Assembly (NCBI GenBank): GCA_963703385.1
Contig: OY969816.1
Span: 62,001 to 126,000, forward strand
Direction of reading: 5' to 3'
DNA: 64,000 nt
From: Rhodoblastus sp963703385
GTDB taxonomy: Bacteria > Pseudomonadota > Alphaproteobacteria > Rhizobiales > Beijerinckiaceae
The notes under the pieces were generated by a model, which worked only from the letters and a program-made list of their open reading frames with translations, was not told the DNA's origin and did not search any database. The first letter of the stretch is position 1. Every line of letters begins with the position of its first letter. Shown in pieces: positions 48,931 through 61,000 of this stretch. Both the position numbers and the translations under genes were made by a program.

Positions 48931-49993
48931 CGACACCCTTGCCGGCGAAATGCAAAGACGCGGCGTGTCGCGGCGCGCCTTTCTGAAATACGGCTCCTAT
49001 ATCGCGTCGCTCATGGCGCTTCCGCCGTCGGCGGCGGAAGCCCTCGCGGAAGGCCTCGGGGCGGCGCGGCGCCAATCGGTGATCTGGCTGTCTTTCCAGG
49101 AATGCACCGGCTGCACCGAGTCGCTCACCCGTTCCTATGCGCCGACGCTGGAGAACCTGATTTTCGATTTCATCTCGCTCGATTACCACGAGACCTTGAT
49201 GGCCGTGTCGGGCGAGGCGGCGGAAGAGGCCCGCAAGGCCGCGATGGCCGCCAACAAGGGCAAATATATCGTGGTGGTGGACGGCTCCGTGCCGATGAAG
49301 GACGGCGGCGTCTATGCGACCATCGGCGGCAGGACCAACCACCAGATTCTCGAGGACACGGTGAGGGATGCCTTTGCGGTGGTGGCGGTCGGGACCTGCG
49401 CCGCCTTCGGCGGCCTCCCCAAGGCCAATCCCAATCCCACCGGCGCGGTTCCGATTTCCACGCTGGTTGGCGACAAGCCGCTGATCAATATTTCCGGCTG
49501 CCCGCCGATCCCGGAGGCCATGACCGGCGCCCTCGCCTATGTCCTCTCCTTCGGGAAAATCCCCGAACTCGATCACCTCGGCCGGCCCAAGGCCTTTTTC
49601 GGCGAGACGATCCATGACCGCTGCTACCGCCGTCCGTTCTATGAACGCGGCGAGTTCGCCGACGGCTTCGACGACGTCGGCGCGCGGCAGGGCTTTTGCC
49701 TCTTCAAGGTCGGTTGCAAGGGGCCGGTGACCTATAATTCCTGCGCCACGGTGAAATGGAACGGCGGCGTGTCCTTCCCGATCCAGTCCGGGCACGGCTG
49801 TCTCGGCTGTTCCGAGCCGGATTTCTGGGATCAGGGCGGCTTCTACCGGCCGCTGTCGACGCCGCTCGGCGCGATGGGGCCAGCGCTCGCCGGCGCGGCG
49901 CTCGCCGGCGCGGCTCTCGGCGTCGGCGCCGCATTGTCCGCCCGCGCCCATCAAAAATCTTATCTCGCCTCGCTGGATAAAGAGAAGGAGTGA
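48920..49993 (+). CDS. hynS: [NiFe]-hydrogenase small subunit, group 1e
   Basis: A 357-residue FeS subunit. Tat signal RRGVSRRAFLKYGSYIASL near residues 13-31. Proximal cluster ligands in QECTGCTESL (standard four-Cys type, with Gly rather than the extra Cys of the O2-tolerant group 1d), GTCAAFGG and GCPPIP; distal and medial clusters in HDRCYRRPFY, GCKGPVTYNSCATVKW and GHGCLGCSEPDFWD. A C-terminal membrane helix (GPALAGAALAGAALGVGAAL) anchors it in the periplasm. Confidence 0.95.
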   Translation: MKHDDTLAGEMQRRGVSRRAFLKYGSYIASLMALPPSAAEALAEGLGAARRQSVIWLSFQECTGCTESLTRSYAPTLENLIFDFISLDYHETLMAVSGEAAEEARKAAMAANKGKYIVVVDGSVPMKDGGVYATIGGRTNHQILEDTVRDAFAVVAVGTCAAFGGLPKANPNPTGAVPISTLVGDKPLINISGCPPIPEAMTGALAYVLSFGKIPELDHLGRPKAFFGETIHDRCYRRPFYERGEFADGFDDVGARQGFCLFKVGCKGPVTYNSCATVKWNGGVSFPIQSGHGCLGCSEPDFWDQGGFYRPLSTPLGAMGPALAGAALAGAALGVGAALSARAHQKSYLASLDKEKE

Positions 49994-49996
49994 GCC

Positions 49997-50656
49997 ATGG
50001 AACTGCTCGCATTCGCCCGCGGCCCGGCGCTGACCTTCTCCATGGCGATATTCGTCATGGGCGTGGTATGGCGCCTCGTCGGCGTGCTCGCCTTGCCGCC
50101 CTGGCATGATTATTCGCCTCCGCGCGAGGGCTCAGCCCCCAACTGGCTCTCCGCAATCCGGGCGGTCTTCCGCAAGATGATCCCGCACAAGACCTTCCTG
50201 AAAGACGGGATGTTCACGACCGTCAACGGCTATGTCTTCCACATCGGCTTGGTCGTCGTCGTCTTCCTGTTCGTGCCGCATATTCTCTTGCTGAAGAGCC
50301 TGTTCGGCCTGTCATGGCCGGGCCTTCCCAACGGCGTGGTCACCGGCGTTGGCGCGATGACGGCGGCCTCGTTGATCGCGGCGCTCGGCTATCGCCTGAC
50401 CAGCCCGGTGCTGAAGCTGATCTCGCGGCCGAACGACTATATCAGCTGGCTTCTCACCTTCCTGCCGGTCATCACCGGCCTCGCCGCCACCGCCCATTTC
50501 GGCGCGCGCTACGAAACCTTGCTGGCGCTCCATATCCTGAGCGTCTGCGCCTTCCTGATCTGGTTCCCCTTCGGCAAGCTGATGCACGCCTTCCTGTTCG
50601 TTCTGTCGCGCGGCGCGACGGGCATTCGCTTCGGACATAGAGGAGCGCAATTATGA
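49997..50656 (+). CDS. isp1: Isp1, cytochrome b-type hydrogenase electron transfer subunit
   Basis: A 219-residue membrane protein related to NarI/DsrM-type cytochromes b. About five membrane segments with His residues in NGYVFHIGLVVVVFL, TAHFGARYETLLALHIL and GKLMHAFLF as haem candidates. Located between small subunit and Isp2, the signature of group 1e (Isp) hydrogenases. It should exchange electrons with the quinone pool or a sulfur reductase partner. ATGA overlap with isp2. Confidence 0.92.
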   Translation: MELLAFARGPALTFSMAIFVMGVVWRLVGVLALPPWHDYSPPREGSAPNWLSAIRAVFRKMIPHKTFLKDGMFTTVNGYVFHIGLVVVVFLFVPHILLLKSLFGLSWPGLPNGVVTGVGAMTAASLIAALGYRLTSPVLKLISRPNDYISWLLTFLPVITGLAATAHFGARYETLLALHILSVCAFLIWFPFGKLMHAFLFVLSRGATGIRFGHRGAQL

Positions 50657-51960
50657 CCGCCAAGACGACAGCCTCGGGCGCGGCCTACGACGTGCAGGGC
50701 GATCGCGCCGACTCGGAGCGCCGCGACGCCGCAATGCAGGCCTTCGTGCGCGACTTCGCACGCACCGCCGCGATCCACATGGAATCCTGTCTGCGCTGCG
50801 GCATGTGCGCCAACGCCTGCCATTTCTATGTCACGACCGGCGACCCGAAATACACGCCGATCAACAAGCTGAAGCCGTTCGAGCAGGCCTATCACCGCCA
50901 TGTCGGGCCCTTCGCGCCGATCTTTCGGCTGTTCGGCCTGAAATCCAACGTCTCGGGCGAGATGCTGGCGGAATGGGAGGCGCTGATCTATGACGCCTGC
51001 ACCCTGTGCGGGCGCTGCACGCTCGCCTGCCCGATGGGCATCGACATTTCCGAGCTGATCAAGGAGGCGCGGCACGGCATGTACAAGGCCGGGCTGGTGC
51101 CGGATCGCCTGGAGCTGATGGACCGCACGACCAAGGCCTGGGGCAGCCCGGCCTCGCCTTCGGAAGATTTCGCCGACATCATCCGCGAAACTGGCGAGGA
51201 AAACGGCGTGCCGATGAATGTCGACCTGCCCAAGGCCGACTATGTCGTCACCGTCGCGCCGGCGGAGCTGACCGAGCACACCAAGGCCTTGTCCGACGTC
51301 GCCAAGATCCTCAACAAGATCGGCGTGAACTGGACCTATTCGACCGAGGGATTCGAGGCCTCCAACATCGGCTATATCAACGGCGACCTCCCGCTTCAGG
51401 AGAAGATGACCCGCAAGATCATCGACAACGCCATAGCTGTCGGGGCGCATACCCTGATCCTGCCCGAATGCGGCCACGCTTATGGCGCGGCGCGCTGGGA
51501 GGCGGCGCGCTGGTATGGCAAGAAGCTCCCGCTGCGCATCATTCACATGACCGAATTCCTCGCCGAGGTCGTCGCCAGCGGCAAGATCAAGCTGAAAAAG
51601 ATGGGCGAGACCACCTGCTTCCACGATCCATGCCAGCTGGCGCGGCGTGGCGGCGTCACGGAGGCGCCCCGCGCGGTTCTGAAGGGGCTCGGCCTCGATC
51701 TCACGGAATTCGAGGACCATGGCGAGCTGGCGTGGTGCTGCGGCGGCGGCGGCGGCGTCGTCTCCAACGTCCGCGCCGATCCCCTGCGCTTCAAGGCTTT
51801 CGAGATCAAGCGCAAGCAGGTCGAAAAGGCCGGGACGCAGCACTTCGTCACCGCCTGCGGCCAGTGCCGGATCACTCTGACGCTCGGCGCCAAGCACGAC
51901 AAATGGGACCAGAAGGTCGAAAGCCTGCTGGAGCTTGTGGCCGACCATCTCGAAGACTGA
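50653..51960 (+). CDS. isp2: Isp2, HdrD/DsrK-like iron-sulfur subunit
   Basis: Cytoplasmic FeS protein of 435 residues. Two ferredoxin-type clusters CLRCGMCANACHF near 44 and CTLCGRCTLACP near 116, then a heterodisulfide-reductase CCG domain (CFHDPCQLARRGG near 322 and CCGGGGGVVS near 364), and a final TACGQCRITLTLG. It works with Isp1; relatives transfer electrons to disulfides or quinones. It overlaps isp1 by 4 bases and precedes the large subunit. Confidence 0.93.
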   Translation: MTAKTTASGAAYDVQGDRADSERRDAAMQAFVRDFARTAAIHMESCLRCGMCANACHFYVTTGDPKYTPINKLKPFEQAYHRHVGPFAPIFRLFGLKSNVSGEMLAEWEALIYDACTLCGRCTLACPMGIDISELIKEARHGMYKAGLVPDRLELMDRTTKAWGSPASPSEDFADIIRETGEENGVPMNVDLPKADYVVTVAPAELTEHTKALSDVAKILNKIGVNWTYSTEGFEASNIGYINGDLPLQEKMTRKIIDNAIAVGAHTLILPECGHAYGAARWEAARWYGKKLPLRIIHMTEFLAEVVASGKIKLKKMGETTCFHDPCQLARRGGVTEAPRAVLKGLGLDLTEFEDHGELAWCCGGGGGVVSNVRADPLRFKAFEIKRKQVEKAGTQHFVTACGQCRITLTLGAKHDKWDQKVESLLELVADHLED

Positions 51961-51994
51961 AATCTGACGGAACACCCGCACCGAGGAAAATGCG

Positions 51995-53743
<1,749 letters not shown>

Positions 53744-53780
53744 CGCGGCGCCCGATCGCAAGAGATCGGCGTTTGCAGTT

Positions 53781-53878
53781 CCCTCCCCCTTGTGGGGAGG
53801 GTAAGGGCGGGGGGCTAAACAACCTCATGAAACATGGGGCTTCTCACCCCCTCCCAACCTCCCCCATCGAGGGGGAGG
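53781..53878. repeat. Pair of GC palindromes after the hydrogenase operon
   Basis: CCCTCCCC-N5-GGGGAGGG at 53781-53801 and CCTCCCCC-ATCGA-GGGGGAGG at 53858-53878. Both are perfect 8-bp stems with 5-base loops. Such elements are common between genes in Rhizobiales and may also end the hydrogenase transcript. No T run follows. Confidence 0.7.
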
Positions 53879-53903
53879 AGAGCCCGCGCCCAAGCCGCCT
53901 GTT

Positions 53904-54464
53904 TCAAAACGGCTTTCTCAGCCAACGCGGCGTGCGCGCCGCGAAGGCGGTCCATTCGTCGCCGAAGCGCAAGGCGAGATGGGCCTCCTCGCGCCGGACC
54001 GCCAGCCGGTCCACGAGAAAGGCGGCGGCAAAAGCCATGGGCGCAAACCACAAAGCGCTGAACGCGAGGCCGATCCCGATCAGCAGCAAAGTATTGCCGA
54101 GATAGATCGGATTGCGGCTATAAGCGAATGGCCCAGAGGTGACGAGCCGCCCGGCGCCGCGATTGGGCAATATATTGGTGCGCGCGAGCAGCATCACGCC
54201 CATGGCCCAGAAATCGAAGGCGAGCCCGAAGGCGATGAACACGTCGCCGCACAGCCTGGCCCAATCGGGCAAAAAATTTCCGGTCGGGACGACAGTTTGC
54301 AGCAGATAAGCGACGCCGCCCGCCACGGCGTAGAGAATCGGCGGCCAGGGAATCCAGTTGGGACGGGCGGCGAAATCGATGGCCAAGGTTTTGCTCGGGC
54401 TTTTGCTGGGCGGCGGCGATTGCGGAATCATGCGCGTTCGCCGGCGATTGTCCAGCCCAGGCAT
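53904..54464 (-). CDS. Isoprenylcysteine carboxyl methyltransferase/PEMT-family membrane protein
   Basis: A 186-residue integral membrane methyltransferase. Segments near 40-60, 70-95 and 120-150, then the family motif NILPNRGAGRLVTSGPFAYSR, followed by NPIYLGNTLLLIGIGL and EEAHLALRFGDEW, as in ICMT/PEMT proteins. Substrate unknown. Start 54464 is 3 bases after the dinB stop; an internal ATG at 54431 is an alternative. Confidence 0.83.
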   Translation of the reverse strand: MPGLDNRRRTRMIPQSPPPSKSPSKTLAIDFAARPNWIPWPPILYAVAGGVAYLLQTVVPTGNFLPDWARLCGDVFIAFGLAFDFWAMGVMLLARTNILPNRGAGRLVTSGPFAYSRNPIYLGNTLLLIGIGLAFSALWFAPMAFAAAFLVDRLAVRREEAHLALRFGDEWTAFAARTPRWLRKPF

Positions 54465-54467
54465 CTT

Positions 54468-55589
54468 TCAGGCGTCGTCCGAGGAAAAGTCGAAATCGAG
54501 CTGACGCGTCGCCGGACCTTCCGCGAAGGCGGAGACGGTGACGCCGAGCAGGCGCACGCCTTTCGGGGGCGGAAACAGCGGGGCGAGCAGTAAAAAGCTG
54601 CGGCGCAGCAGGTCGGCGGCGGACGACACCGCGTCGGGCTCGGTATGGGCGCGGGTGACCTGCTGGAAATCCGCATATTTGACTTTGATCGTCACGGTGC
54701 GGCCGCTCATCTGCGCGCGTTCGCAGGCCGCCCAGACCTTTTGGACGACGGGCGCGATTTTCTCCCGCGCCGCGTCGAAGGTGAAGACATCTTCCAGAAA
54801 AGTGTTTTCCGCGCCGATCGATTTTCGCGCGCGGTCGGGCCGCACCGGGCGGTCGTCAATCCCGCGCGCGATGGCGTAAAAAAAGCTCCCGGCCTTGCCG
54901 AAATGTTTTTGCAAGAACTCGGGCGAGCAGGCTTTCAGATCCGCGCCGGTCTCGATGCCAAGGCTGCGCATTTTCTCGGCGGTGGCGGGTCCGACGCCGT
55001 GAAATTTCTTGACCGCCAGCGCTTCGACGAAACCGGGCCCCATCTTCGGCGTGATGACGAACAAGCCATTGGGCTTGCGCTGGCCCGACGCCATTTTGGC
55101 CAGAAATTTATTGTAGGACACGCCGGCCGAGGCGGTGAGGCCGGTCTCATTCAGGATCGCCGCCCTTATGTCCTCGGCCGCCGAGGCGGCGGTTTCGCCC
55201 TGGCTGAGAAAATCGGTCACATCGAGATAAGCTTCGTCGAGCGCCAGCGGCTCGATCAGCGGGGTGCGGCGGGCGAAAATTTGCCTGATCTGCACGGACA
55301 CCGCGCGATAGACCTCGAAGCGCGGGGGCACGAAAACCAGCTCGGGACACTTGCGCTGCGCCGTCACCGAGGGCATGGCGGAATGGACGCCAAAGGCGCG
55401 GGCCTCATAGCTCGCCGCCGCCACCACGCCGCGCGCCCGCCCATGGCCGACCGCCACGGGCCGGCCGCGCAAAGCGGGATTGTCGCGCTGCTCGACCGAC
55501 GCGTAAAAGGCGTCCATGTCGACATGAATGATTTTTTTGACGCGCGACGCGTCGGTTCCGGATTTTTCGCTCGCGTCGCCGGCGTTCAC
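54468..55589 (-). CDS. dinB: DNA polymerase IV (DinB)
   Basis: Y-family translesion polymerase of 373 residues. Active-site parts are HVDMDAFYASVEQRDNPAL near 21-39, VAAASYEARAFGVHSAMP near 54, ALDEAYLDVTDFL near 110 (catalytic DE), then helix-hairpin-helix GVGPATAEKMRSLGI near 190 and little-finger domain to the end. The C-terminus QLDFDFSSDDA lacks a clear clamp-binding QLxLF box. GTG start at 55589 overlapping the trxC TGA as GTGA. Confidence 0.93.
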   Translation of the reverse strand: MNAGDASEKSGTDASRVKKIIHVDMDAFYASVEQRDNPALRGRPVAVGHGRARGVVAAASYEARAFGVHSAMPSVTAQRKCPELVFVPPRFEVYRAVSVQIRQIFARRTPLIEPLALDEAYLDVTDFLSQGETAASAAEDIRAAILNETGLTASAGVSYNKFLAKMASGQRKPNGLFVITPKMGPGFVEALAVKKFHGVGPATAEKMRSLGIETGADLKACSPEFLQKHFGKAGSFFYAIARGIDDRPVRPDRARKSIGAENTFLEDVFTFDAAREKIAPVVQKVWAACERAQMSGRTVTIKVKYADFQQVTRAHTEPDAVSSAADLLRRSFLLLAPLFPPPKGVRLLGVTVSAFAEGPATRQLDFDFSSDDA

Positions 55590-56032
55590 GCCACGGCGCC
55601 GTGGCTCGTCACCCAGCGCACGATCGTATTGGCGTCGCTTGCGCCGGACTGCCGCGCGATTTCCCTGCCATTGGCGATGATCACCAGGGTCGGAATGCCG
55701 CGGATGTTGAAACGGCCGGCCAGGCGGGCGAACCGATCGGTGTCCACCTTGAGGAAACGGGCCGAAACCTCCATTTTCCTGGCGGCCGCCGCGAAATGCG
55801 GGGCCATGACCTTGCAGGGGCCGCACCAGTCGGCCCAGAAATCGACGACGATCGGCAGATTGGTGCGCTCGACATGGCGCTCGAAATCGCCCTCGCCATG
55901 AATCTCGATCGCGCCGGGAAAGAGGGGCGAGCCGCAGGCGCCGCAATCGGGCCGCAGGCCGCCCTGGAGCTTTTCGCCGCTGGCGCGATTGACCTTGCCG
56001 CAATGCGGGCAAACCACATGAACCTCGTCCAC
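55586..56032 (-). CDS. trxC: Thioredoxin 2 (TrxC)
   Basis: A 148-residue thioredoxin with N-terminal zinc finger: CPHCGKVNR near residue 7 and CGACGSPLF near 33, then the active site VDFWADWCGPCKVMAP near 65 (CGPC). Cis-Pro in IRGIPTLVII. GTG start at 56032 with GGAGG 6 bases upstream; the longer frame upstream is untranslated. It is coupled to dinB, which is unusual but common in Rhizobiales-type genomes as far as known. Confidence 0.93.
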   Translation of the reverse strand: MDEVHVVCPHCGKVNRASGEKLQGGLRPDCGACGSPLFPGAIEIHGEGDFERHVERTNLPIVVDFWADWCGPCKVMAPHFAAAARKMEVSARFLKVDTDRFARLAGRFNIRGIPTLVIIANGREIARQSGASDANTIVRWVTSHGAVA

Positions 56033-56133
56033 CTCTGGCCTCCATCGCCTGTCGCCCGAGCCAAAAAACCGGCTCCGCTCACGATATATATTCGCGCGCG
56101 GCGATATGTTCCATAGACGCGAGGCGGCAGACG

Positions 56134-56367
56134 TCAGGAATGGAGATTTTCGGGCGCTTCGCTGGCCAGGCCGTGCGTGATTTCGCGCCAGGCGCGCCTG
56201 GCGTGACTGGCGTCGAGCGAGGCGCGGACCACATCGGCGAGCGGCGCGCCAATGTGCTTCAGCCATTCGAGCCGGGCCATGTGATTGCCCACATTTTCCG
56301 CGCATTTCGTGGCCCGGTGGCGCAAATGGTCGCGTCTTCTGGACTGGAAGTCGATAATCTCGCTCAT
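56134..56367 (-). CDS. Small hypothetical protein
   Basis: A 77-residue protein not recognised: MSEIIDFQSRRRDHLRHRA followed by a His/Arg-rich helical part (LRHRATKCAENVGNHMARL and DASHARRAWREITHGL). It has no signal or membrane segment. ATG 56367; a GGAG lies about 13 bases upstream, slightly far. It diverges from the enoyl-CoA hydratase gene. The evidence is coding-like composition only. Confidence 0.4.
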   Translation of the reverse strand: MSEIIDFQSRRRDHLRHRATKCAENVGNHMARLEWLKHIGAPLADVVRASLDASHARRAWREITHGLASEAPENLHS

Positions 56368-56496
56368 GGGTGTCAGCTTCTCCGAGTCTCTCATTTCTAT
56401 GGTGCACGGAAGCAATTTCGGCGCCAGACTGGCGGAGGCGCGAAGAAGCATCACATTGAAATGGCGTGCGTATCCAGGCAACTTTGGGAGGACGAC

Positions 56497-57282
56497 ATGA
56501 CAGAAAGGCCTTTTCTCCTTCGCCATGACGACGAGGGCGTCGTCACCCTGGTGCTGAACCGCCCCGGTTCGCGCAACGGCCTGTCGCTCGGCATGCTGGG
56601 CGCCTTGCGCGACGCCATGGCCGCCATCGCGGCGGATTTTTCCGCGCGCGTCGTGATTTTGGCCGGCGCCGGGCCGGCCTTTTGCGCCGGCCATGATCTC
56701 AAGGAAATGCGCGCGCGCGACTACGATCCCGCCTATGTCGAAAAACTTTTCGCGCTTTGCGCCGAGGTCATGCAGGCGATCGTGGCTCTCCCCAAGCCTG
56801 TCATCGCGCGCGTCCATGGCGTCGCCACGGCGGCGGGGGCGCAACTCGTCGCCAGCGCCGATCTGGCGCTCGCCGCCGAGGACGCGCGCTTCGCCACGCC
56901 GGGCGTCCAGATCGGGCTGTTCTGCTCGACGCCCATGGTCGCGCTGTCGCGCGCTATCGCGCGCAAGCACGCCATGCAGATGCTGCTGACCGGCGATCTG
57001 ATCGACGCGGGAACGGCTTTGCGCTTCGGCCTCGTCAACGACGTCGTTCCCGCTGCCGAACTGGAGGCGCGCACCCTCGCTTTGGCCAGAAAAATCGCGT
57101 CGAAATCGTCGCTGACCGTGGCGATCGGCAAAAGGGCTTTCTATCGTCAGGCCGAGCTGCCGCTGGCCGAGGCCTATGCCTATGCCAGCGAGGTGATGGC
57201 GGAAAATCTGAAGGCGCGCGACTCGCGCGAAGGAATCGGCGCCTTTCTCGACAAGCGGCCGCCCTGCTGGACCGGAGAATGA
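56497..57282 (+). CDS. Enoyl-CoA hydratase/isomerase family protein
   Basis: Crotonase-fold protein of 261 residues. Oxyanion-hole motifs FCAGHDLKEMRARDY near 68 and GVATAAGAQLVASADLALA near 108, then ATPGVQIGLFCSTPMVALSR. The catalytic Glu pair of typical hydratases is not obvious (the loop reads GVQIGLF), so a different crotonase reaction is possible; the family often annotated EchA6/short-chain. ATG 56497 with GGGAGG upstream. The next gene begins after one base. Confidence 0.87.
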   Translation: MTERPFLLRHDDEGVVTLVLNRPGSRNGLSLGMLGALRDAMAAIAADFSARVVILAGAGPAFCAGHDLKEMRARDYDPAYVEKLFALCAEVMQAIVALPKPVIARVHGVATAAGAQLVASADLALAAEDARFATPGVQIGLFCSTPMVALSRAIARKHAMQMLLTGDLIDAGTALRFGLVNDVVPAAELEARTLALARKIASKSSLTVAIGKRAFYRQAELPLAEAYAYASEVMAENLKARDSREGIGAFLDKRPPCWTGE

Positions 57283-57283
57283 A

Positions 57284-57703
57284 ATGTCGGCCAAAAATTC
57301 AGACGAGATCATCGCCCGGATCTTGCGCGAGACCAGAACAATCGCGCTGATCGGCGCGAGCAAGAATCCGATGCGCCCCAGCCATTCGGTGATGAGCTAT
57401 CTGCAAGGCCGGGGCTATCGCGTCATTCCGGTCAATCCCGGCCTCGCCGGCCAGATTTTGCTCGGCGAGCCAGTGCGCGCCAGCCTGTCCGAAATCGACG
57501 AGCCGGTGGACATGGTCGATATTTTCCGCCGTTCCGACGCCGTGCCACCGGTGGTGGACGAAGCCATCGCCAAGGGCGCGAAAACCGTCTGGATGCAGCT
57601 CGGCGTGCGCCACGACGCGGCGGCGGCCAAGGCCGAGGCCGCAGGCCTGACGGTGATCATGGAGCGCTGCCCGGCGATCGAAATCCCCCGGCTGGGGTTG
57701 TAG
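57284..57703 (+). CDS. CoA-binding domain protein (YccU-like)
   Basis: A 139-residue single-domain Rossmann CoA-binding protein: TIALIGASKNPMRPSHSVMS near 19 and GYRVIPVNPGLAGQILLGEP near 44, then VDIFRRSD and ERCPAIEIPRLG. No catalytic residues of succinyl-CoA ligases. Cotranscribed with the enoyl-CoA hydratase; a joint role with a CoA thioester is likely but unknown. Confidence 0.88.
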   Translation: MSAKNSDEIIARILRETRTIALIGASKNPMRPSHSVMSYLQGRGYRVIPVNPGLAGQILLGEPVRASLSEIDEPVDMVDIFRRSDAVPPVVDEAIAKGAKTVWMQLGVRHDAAAAKAEAAGLTVIMERCPAIEIPRLGL

Positions 57704-57725
57704 TTGGCGCTGCCGTCGTGAAACC

Positions 57726-57941
57726 TTACGCCTTTTTCAAAAAACAGGCTTTGAGGACCAGACCCTTCACCTTGTCCGTGCGGCCCTCGATTTCCTCGGG
57801 GTCATCGGTGAGATGGATGCCGCGGATGACCGTGCCGCGCTTGAGCACGGTGGACGATCCCTTGACCTTGAGATCCTTGATGACGGTGACATTATCGCCT
57901 TCGTTCAGAAGGGTTCCGTTGGAATCGCGCGTTTCGGACAT
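57726..57941 (-). CDS. PhnA-domain protein (YjdM C-terminal type)
   Basis: A 71-residue protein equal to the C-terminal PhnA domain: DSNGTLLNEGDNVTVIKDLK and RGTVIRGIHLTDDPEEIEG. The N-terminal zinc ribbon of the full YjdM is absent, as in many alphaproteobacterial versions. Despite the name the family is not a phosphonate hydrolase by itself. ATG 57941. Confidence 0.9.
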   Translation of the reverse strand: MSETRDSNGTLLNEGDNVTVIKDLKVKGSSTVLKRGTVIRGIHLTDDPEEIEGRTDKVKGLVLKACFLKKA

Positions 57942-58053
57942 GCAAATCTCCCCGCTCGCGCCCGATTAGGCTGGCGCGAGCGGAAAGTCCAGCGCGAGGG
58001 CGTGACAATCACGCCGCCAAAGTGGAATGGCGTCCCGGTGATCCTTGAGCTGG

Positions 58054-61000
58054 TTATGCGGCGTCGCCTTCCTCTTCCGGCGCGGCGGGGCCATCGTTCC
58101 CGATTTCCGCCACCGCTTTGCTCAAGGCGGGATAATCGATCTTGCCCGAGCCCAGCAGCGGCAAGGCGTCCATCACCAGGATTTTGGCCGGGAACATAAG
58201 TTCCGAGGCGCCGTGCGATTTGGCGGAGGCCATGAAATCGGCGCGGATTGCGCCGGCGTGGTCGGTGCAGAGAATGATTCTTTCGCCCTTGCGCGGGTCA
58301 GACTGGGCCACGGCCGCGACCCTGGCGTCCGGCCAGCACAGGGCGGCGAGATTTTCCACCGCCGCCAGCGAGATCATCTCGCCGCCGACCTTGGCGAAGC
58401 GCTTGGCGCGGCCCTTGATGGCGATAAAACCGTCGCGGTCGATGGAAATGATGTCGCCGGTGTCGTGCCAGCCGCCGGGCGGCGGCTCCAGCACGCCGGG
58501 ATTTTCCGCCCGCAAGTAGCCAAGCATCACATTGGGACCGCGCACAAAAAGCCGCGCGCCGTCCTTGATCCCCTCGATCCTGTCGAGCCGCGCCTCGATG
58601 CCGGGACAGAGCATGCCCACCGTGCCGAAACGGTTGAACATCGGCGTGTTGAGCGCGAGCACCGGCGAAGTTTCGGTGACGCCATAGCCTTCGAGCAGGC
58701 GCAGGCCGAATTTTTCCTCGTAAAGCCGGCGTGTCGCTTCCCTGACCGCCTCGGCCCCGGCGATGACATAGCGCAGCGAGCGCAGATCGTAGGGATGGGC
58801 CGAACGCGCATAGCCGTTGAGCAGAGTGTCGGCGCCGAACAGGATCGTGGCGTTGCTGGCGTAGATCAGCTCCGGGATCACGCGGTAATGCAGCGGCGAG
58901 GGATAGAGATAGGTCGGCACGCCGGAAACCAGCGGCAGGACGAGGCCGCCCGTCAGGCCGAACGAGTGGAAGATCGGCAGCACATTGAACAGCCGGTCGC
59001 CGCGGCCGAAATCGATGCGGGCGGCGACCTGCGCGACATTGGCGAGAAGGTTGCGATGGGAAAGCGCGACGCCCTTGGGCGCGCCCTCCGAACCCGAGGT
59101 GAACAGGATCACGGCGCGGTCGTCCGGCTTCGCCTTGGCGAGCGGCGCGCGGCAATTGAGCAAGGCGCGGAGCTTGTCGAAGCTTGAGATCGTGTCGCGA
59201 AAATCCTCAAGATAGACGAAGGCGACGCTTTCCCCGACGAGGTCGACGATTGTCTGCAGCCGCGCCTTTTCGACGAAGGCGCGCGAGGTGACGATGGTCT
59301 CGACATTGGCCGCCGTGCAGGCCGCGACGATATTGGCCGGGCCGGCGGTGAAATTGATCATCGCCGGCGGGCGGTTGGCCGAGATCAGCCCGAGAAAGGC
59401 GGCGCCGGCGCCATTGGCGTTGGGCAGCATCAACCCGACCGGCTCGCCGGCCGGCGCGAGGCGGGAAAATTTTATGCCCAACAGGCGGGCGCCGATCAGC
59501 AGCTTGCGATAGGAAAGCGCCGGCGAGGTCGGGTCTTCCAGCGCGATGCGGCCCATGCCGTGTTTGCCCGCGGCCTCGGCGACCGCGGCGAAAATGGTTT
59601 TTTCGACATCGGTGGTGCGGAACAGCAGATCGGACATGATCTGGTAGAGCGCCGCCCCCGCCGCCTGCCGCCGCGCTTTTCCACGCAAGCTGTCGTCGAT
59701 CTTGAGTTCGACCGGCTCGAGAATCGTCACCGTCACCTTGTTGAGGAAACGGCGCGGCGCCTGATCGCGCGAGAGGCGGGAAAAGGCCGAGGCTTCCAGC
59801 CCGTCGATGCGGGTGGGAACGATTCTGCGGCCCGACTTGTCCGCGATCATGCCGGCGCCGTCATAGACTTTCATCAGCGAGCCGGTGACGGTGAGGCGGC
59901 CTTCGGGGAAGATCACCAACGTCTCGCCGTTGCGCACCGCATGGATCAGGCCGCGCGTCGCCATCGGCTTGGTCGGATCGAGCGGATAGACGCGGACCAG
60001 GCGCAGGAAAGGCTTGACCCACCAGCGCTGGGCGATGCCGGTGTCGATGGCGAAGATCGGATCGTGGTCGAGCAGCGACAGCGCCAGCGCCGCGTCGAGA
60101 AAGGACACATGGTTGAGGGCGATAATCGCATTCGGCCCGGCCTTGGCGATATTGTCGCCGCCCTTCACCTCCAGGCGATAGAAGGCGCGAAACAGGATGG
60201 AGATGAAATCGCGGGTCGGGCTGGTCGGCAGGCGCAAGAACATCCAGACCGCGCTGATCAAGGCGACGCCGGCCATCAGGGCGAAGGCGCCGTCGATGCC
60301 GAGCCCCACCTTCTGAAGCGCGGCGGTCGCCAGCGCGCCCACGGTCATGAAGGCGGCGTTGAGCACATTGATCGCGGCGACGATGCGGGCCCGCCGTTCG
60401 GTGGGTGCCCAGGCCTGGGCGGCGGCGAAACTCGGCACCGCCAGCACGCCGCCGGCGACCGCCATGCCGGCGAGATCGAAACCGACGCGCCAGGCGGCCG
60501 GCTGTCTGAAAAAGGCGTCTACCGCGAGCGGCGCCGCCTCGGCCGGCATGGAATGAAGCGCGAAGGCGAGCTCCGCGGAAAAGAATCCCAGGACAAGCGT
60601 CGCGACCGGCGCGGGCAGCAGCACGATGCGTCCGGCGCAGAAAAAGGCGCCGAGGCCGGAGCCGATCGCGACCGAAATGGCGAAGACGCTGAGATAGACG
60701 CTCACCACCATTTCCTCGCCGCCCATCCGCAACTTGATCATCGGCGGCAGGAGGGAAAGCGCGATGGCGCCGAACATCCAGAACAGGCTGACCATGACGC
60801 CGGTGATCCACAGCCTCTTGTCGGACCACAGGTCGAGCAGCAGCGCTTGGGTCGAGCGGAAAATATTGGCGTCGATCCGCAAGTCCGGCGCCTCGCCGCC
60901 GGTGGCGGGGATGAAACGGCTGGCGATATAGCAGGCCAGCGCCACCGCCAGCATGAAGCCCGAGATTTTCGAGGGATCGCCGCCATCCTTCGAGGCGAGG

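Noticed and set aside
53781..53801. GC palindrome as a CRISPR repeat or phage attachment site
   Set aside because: Only two related palindromes, unequal spacing, no spacers and no integrase.
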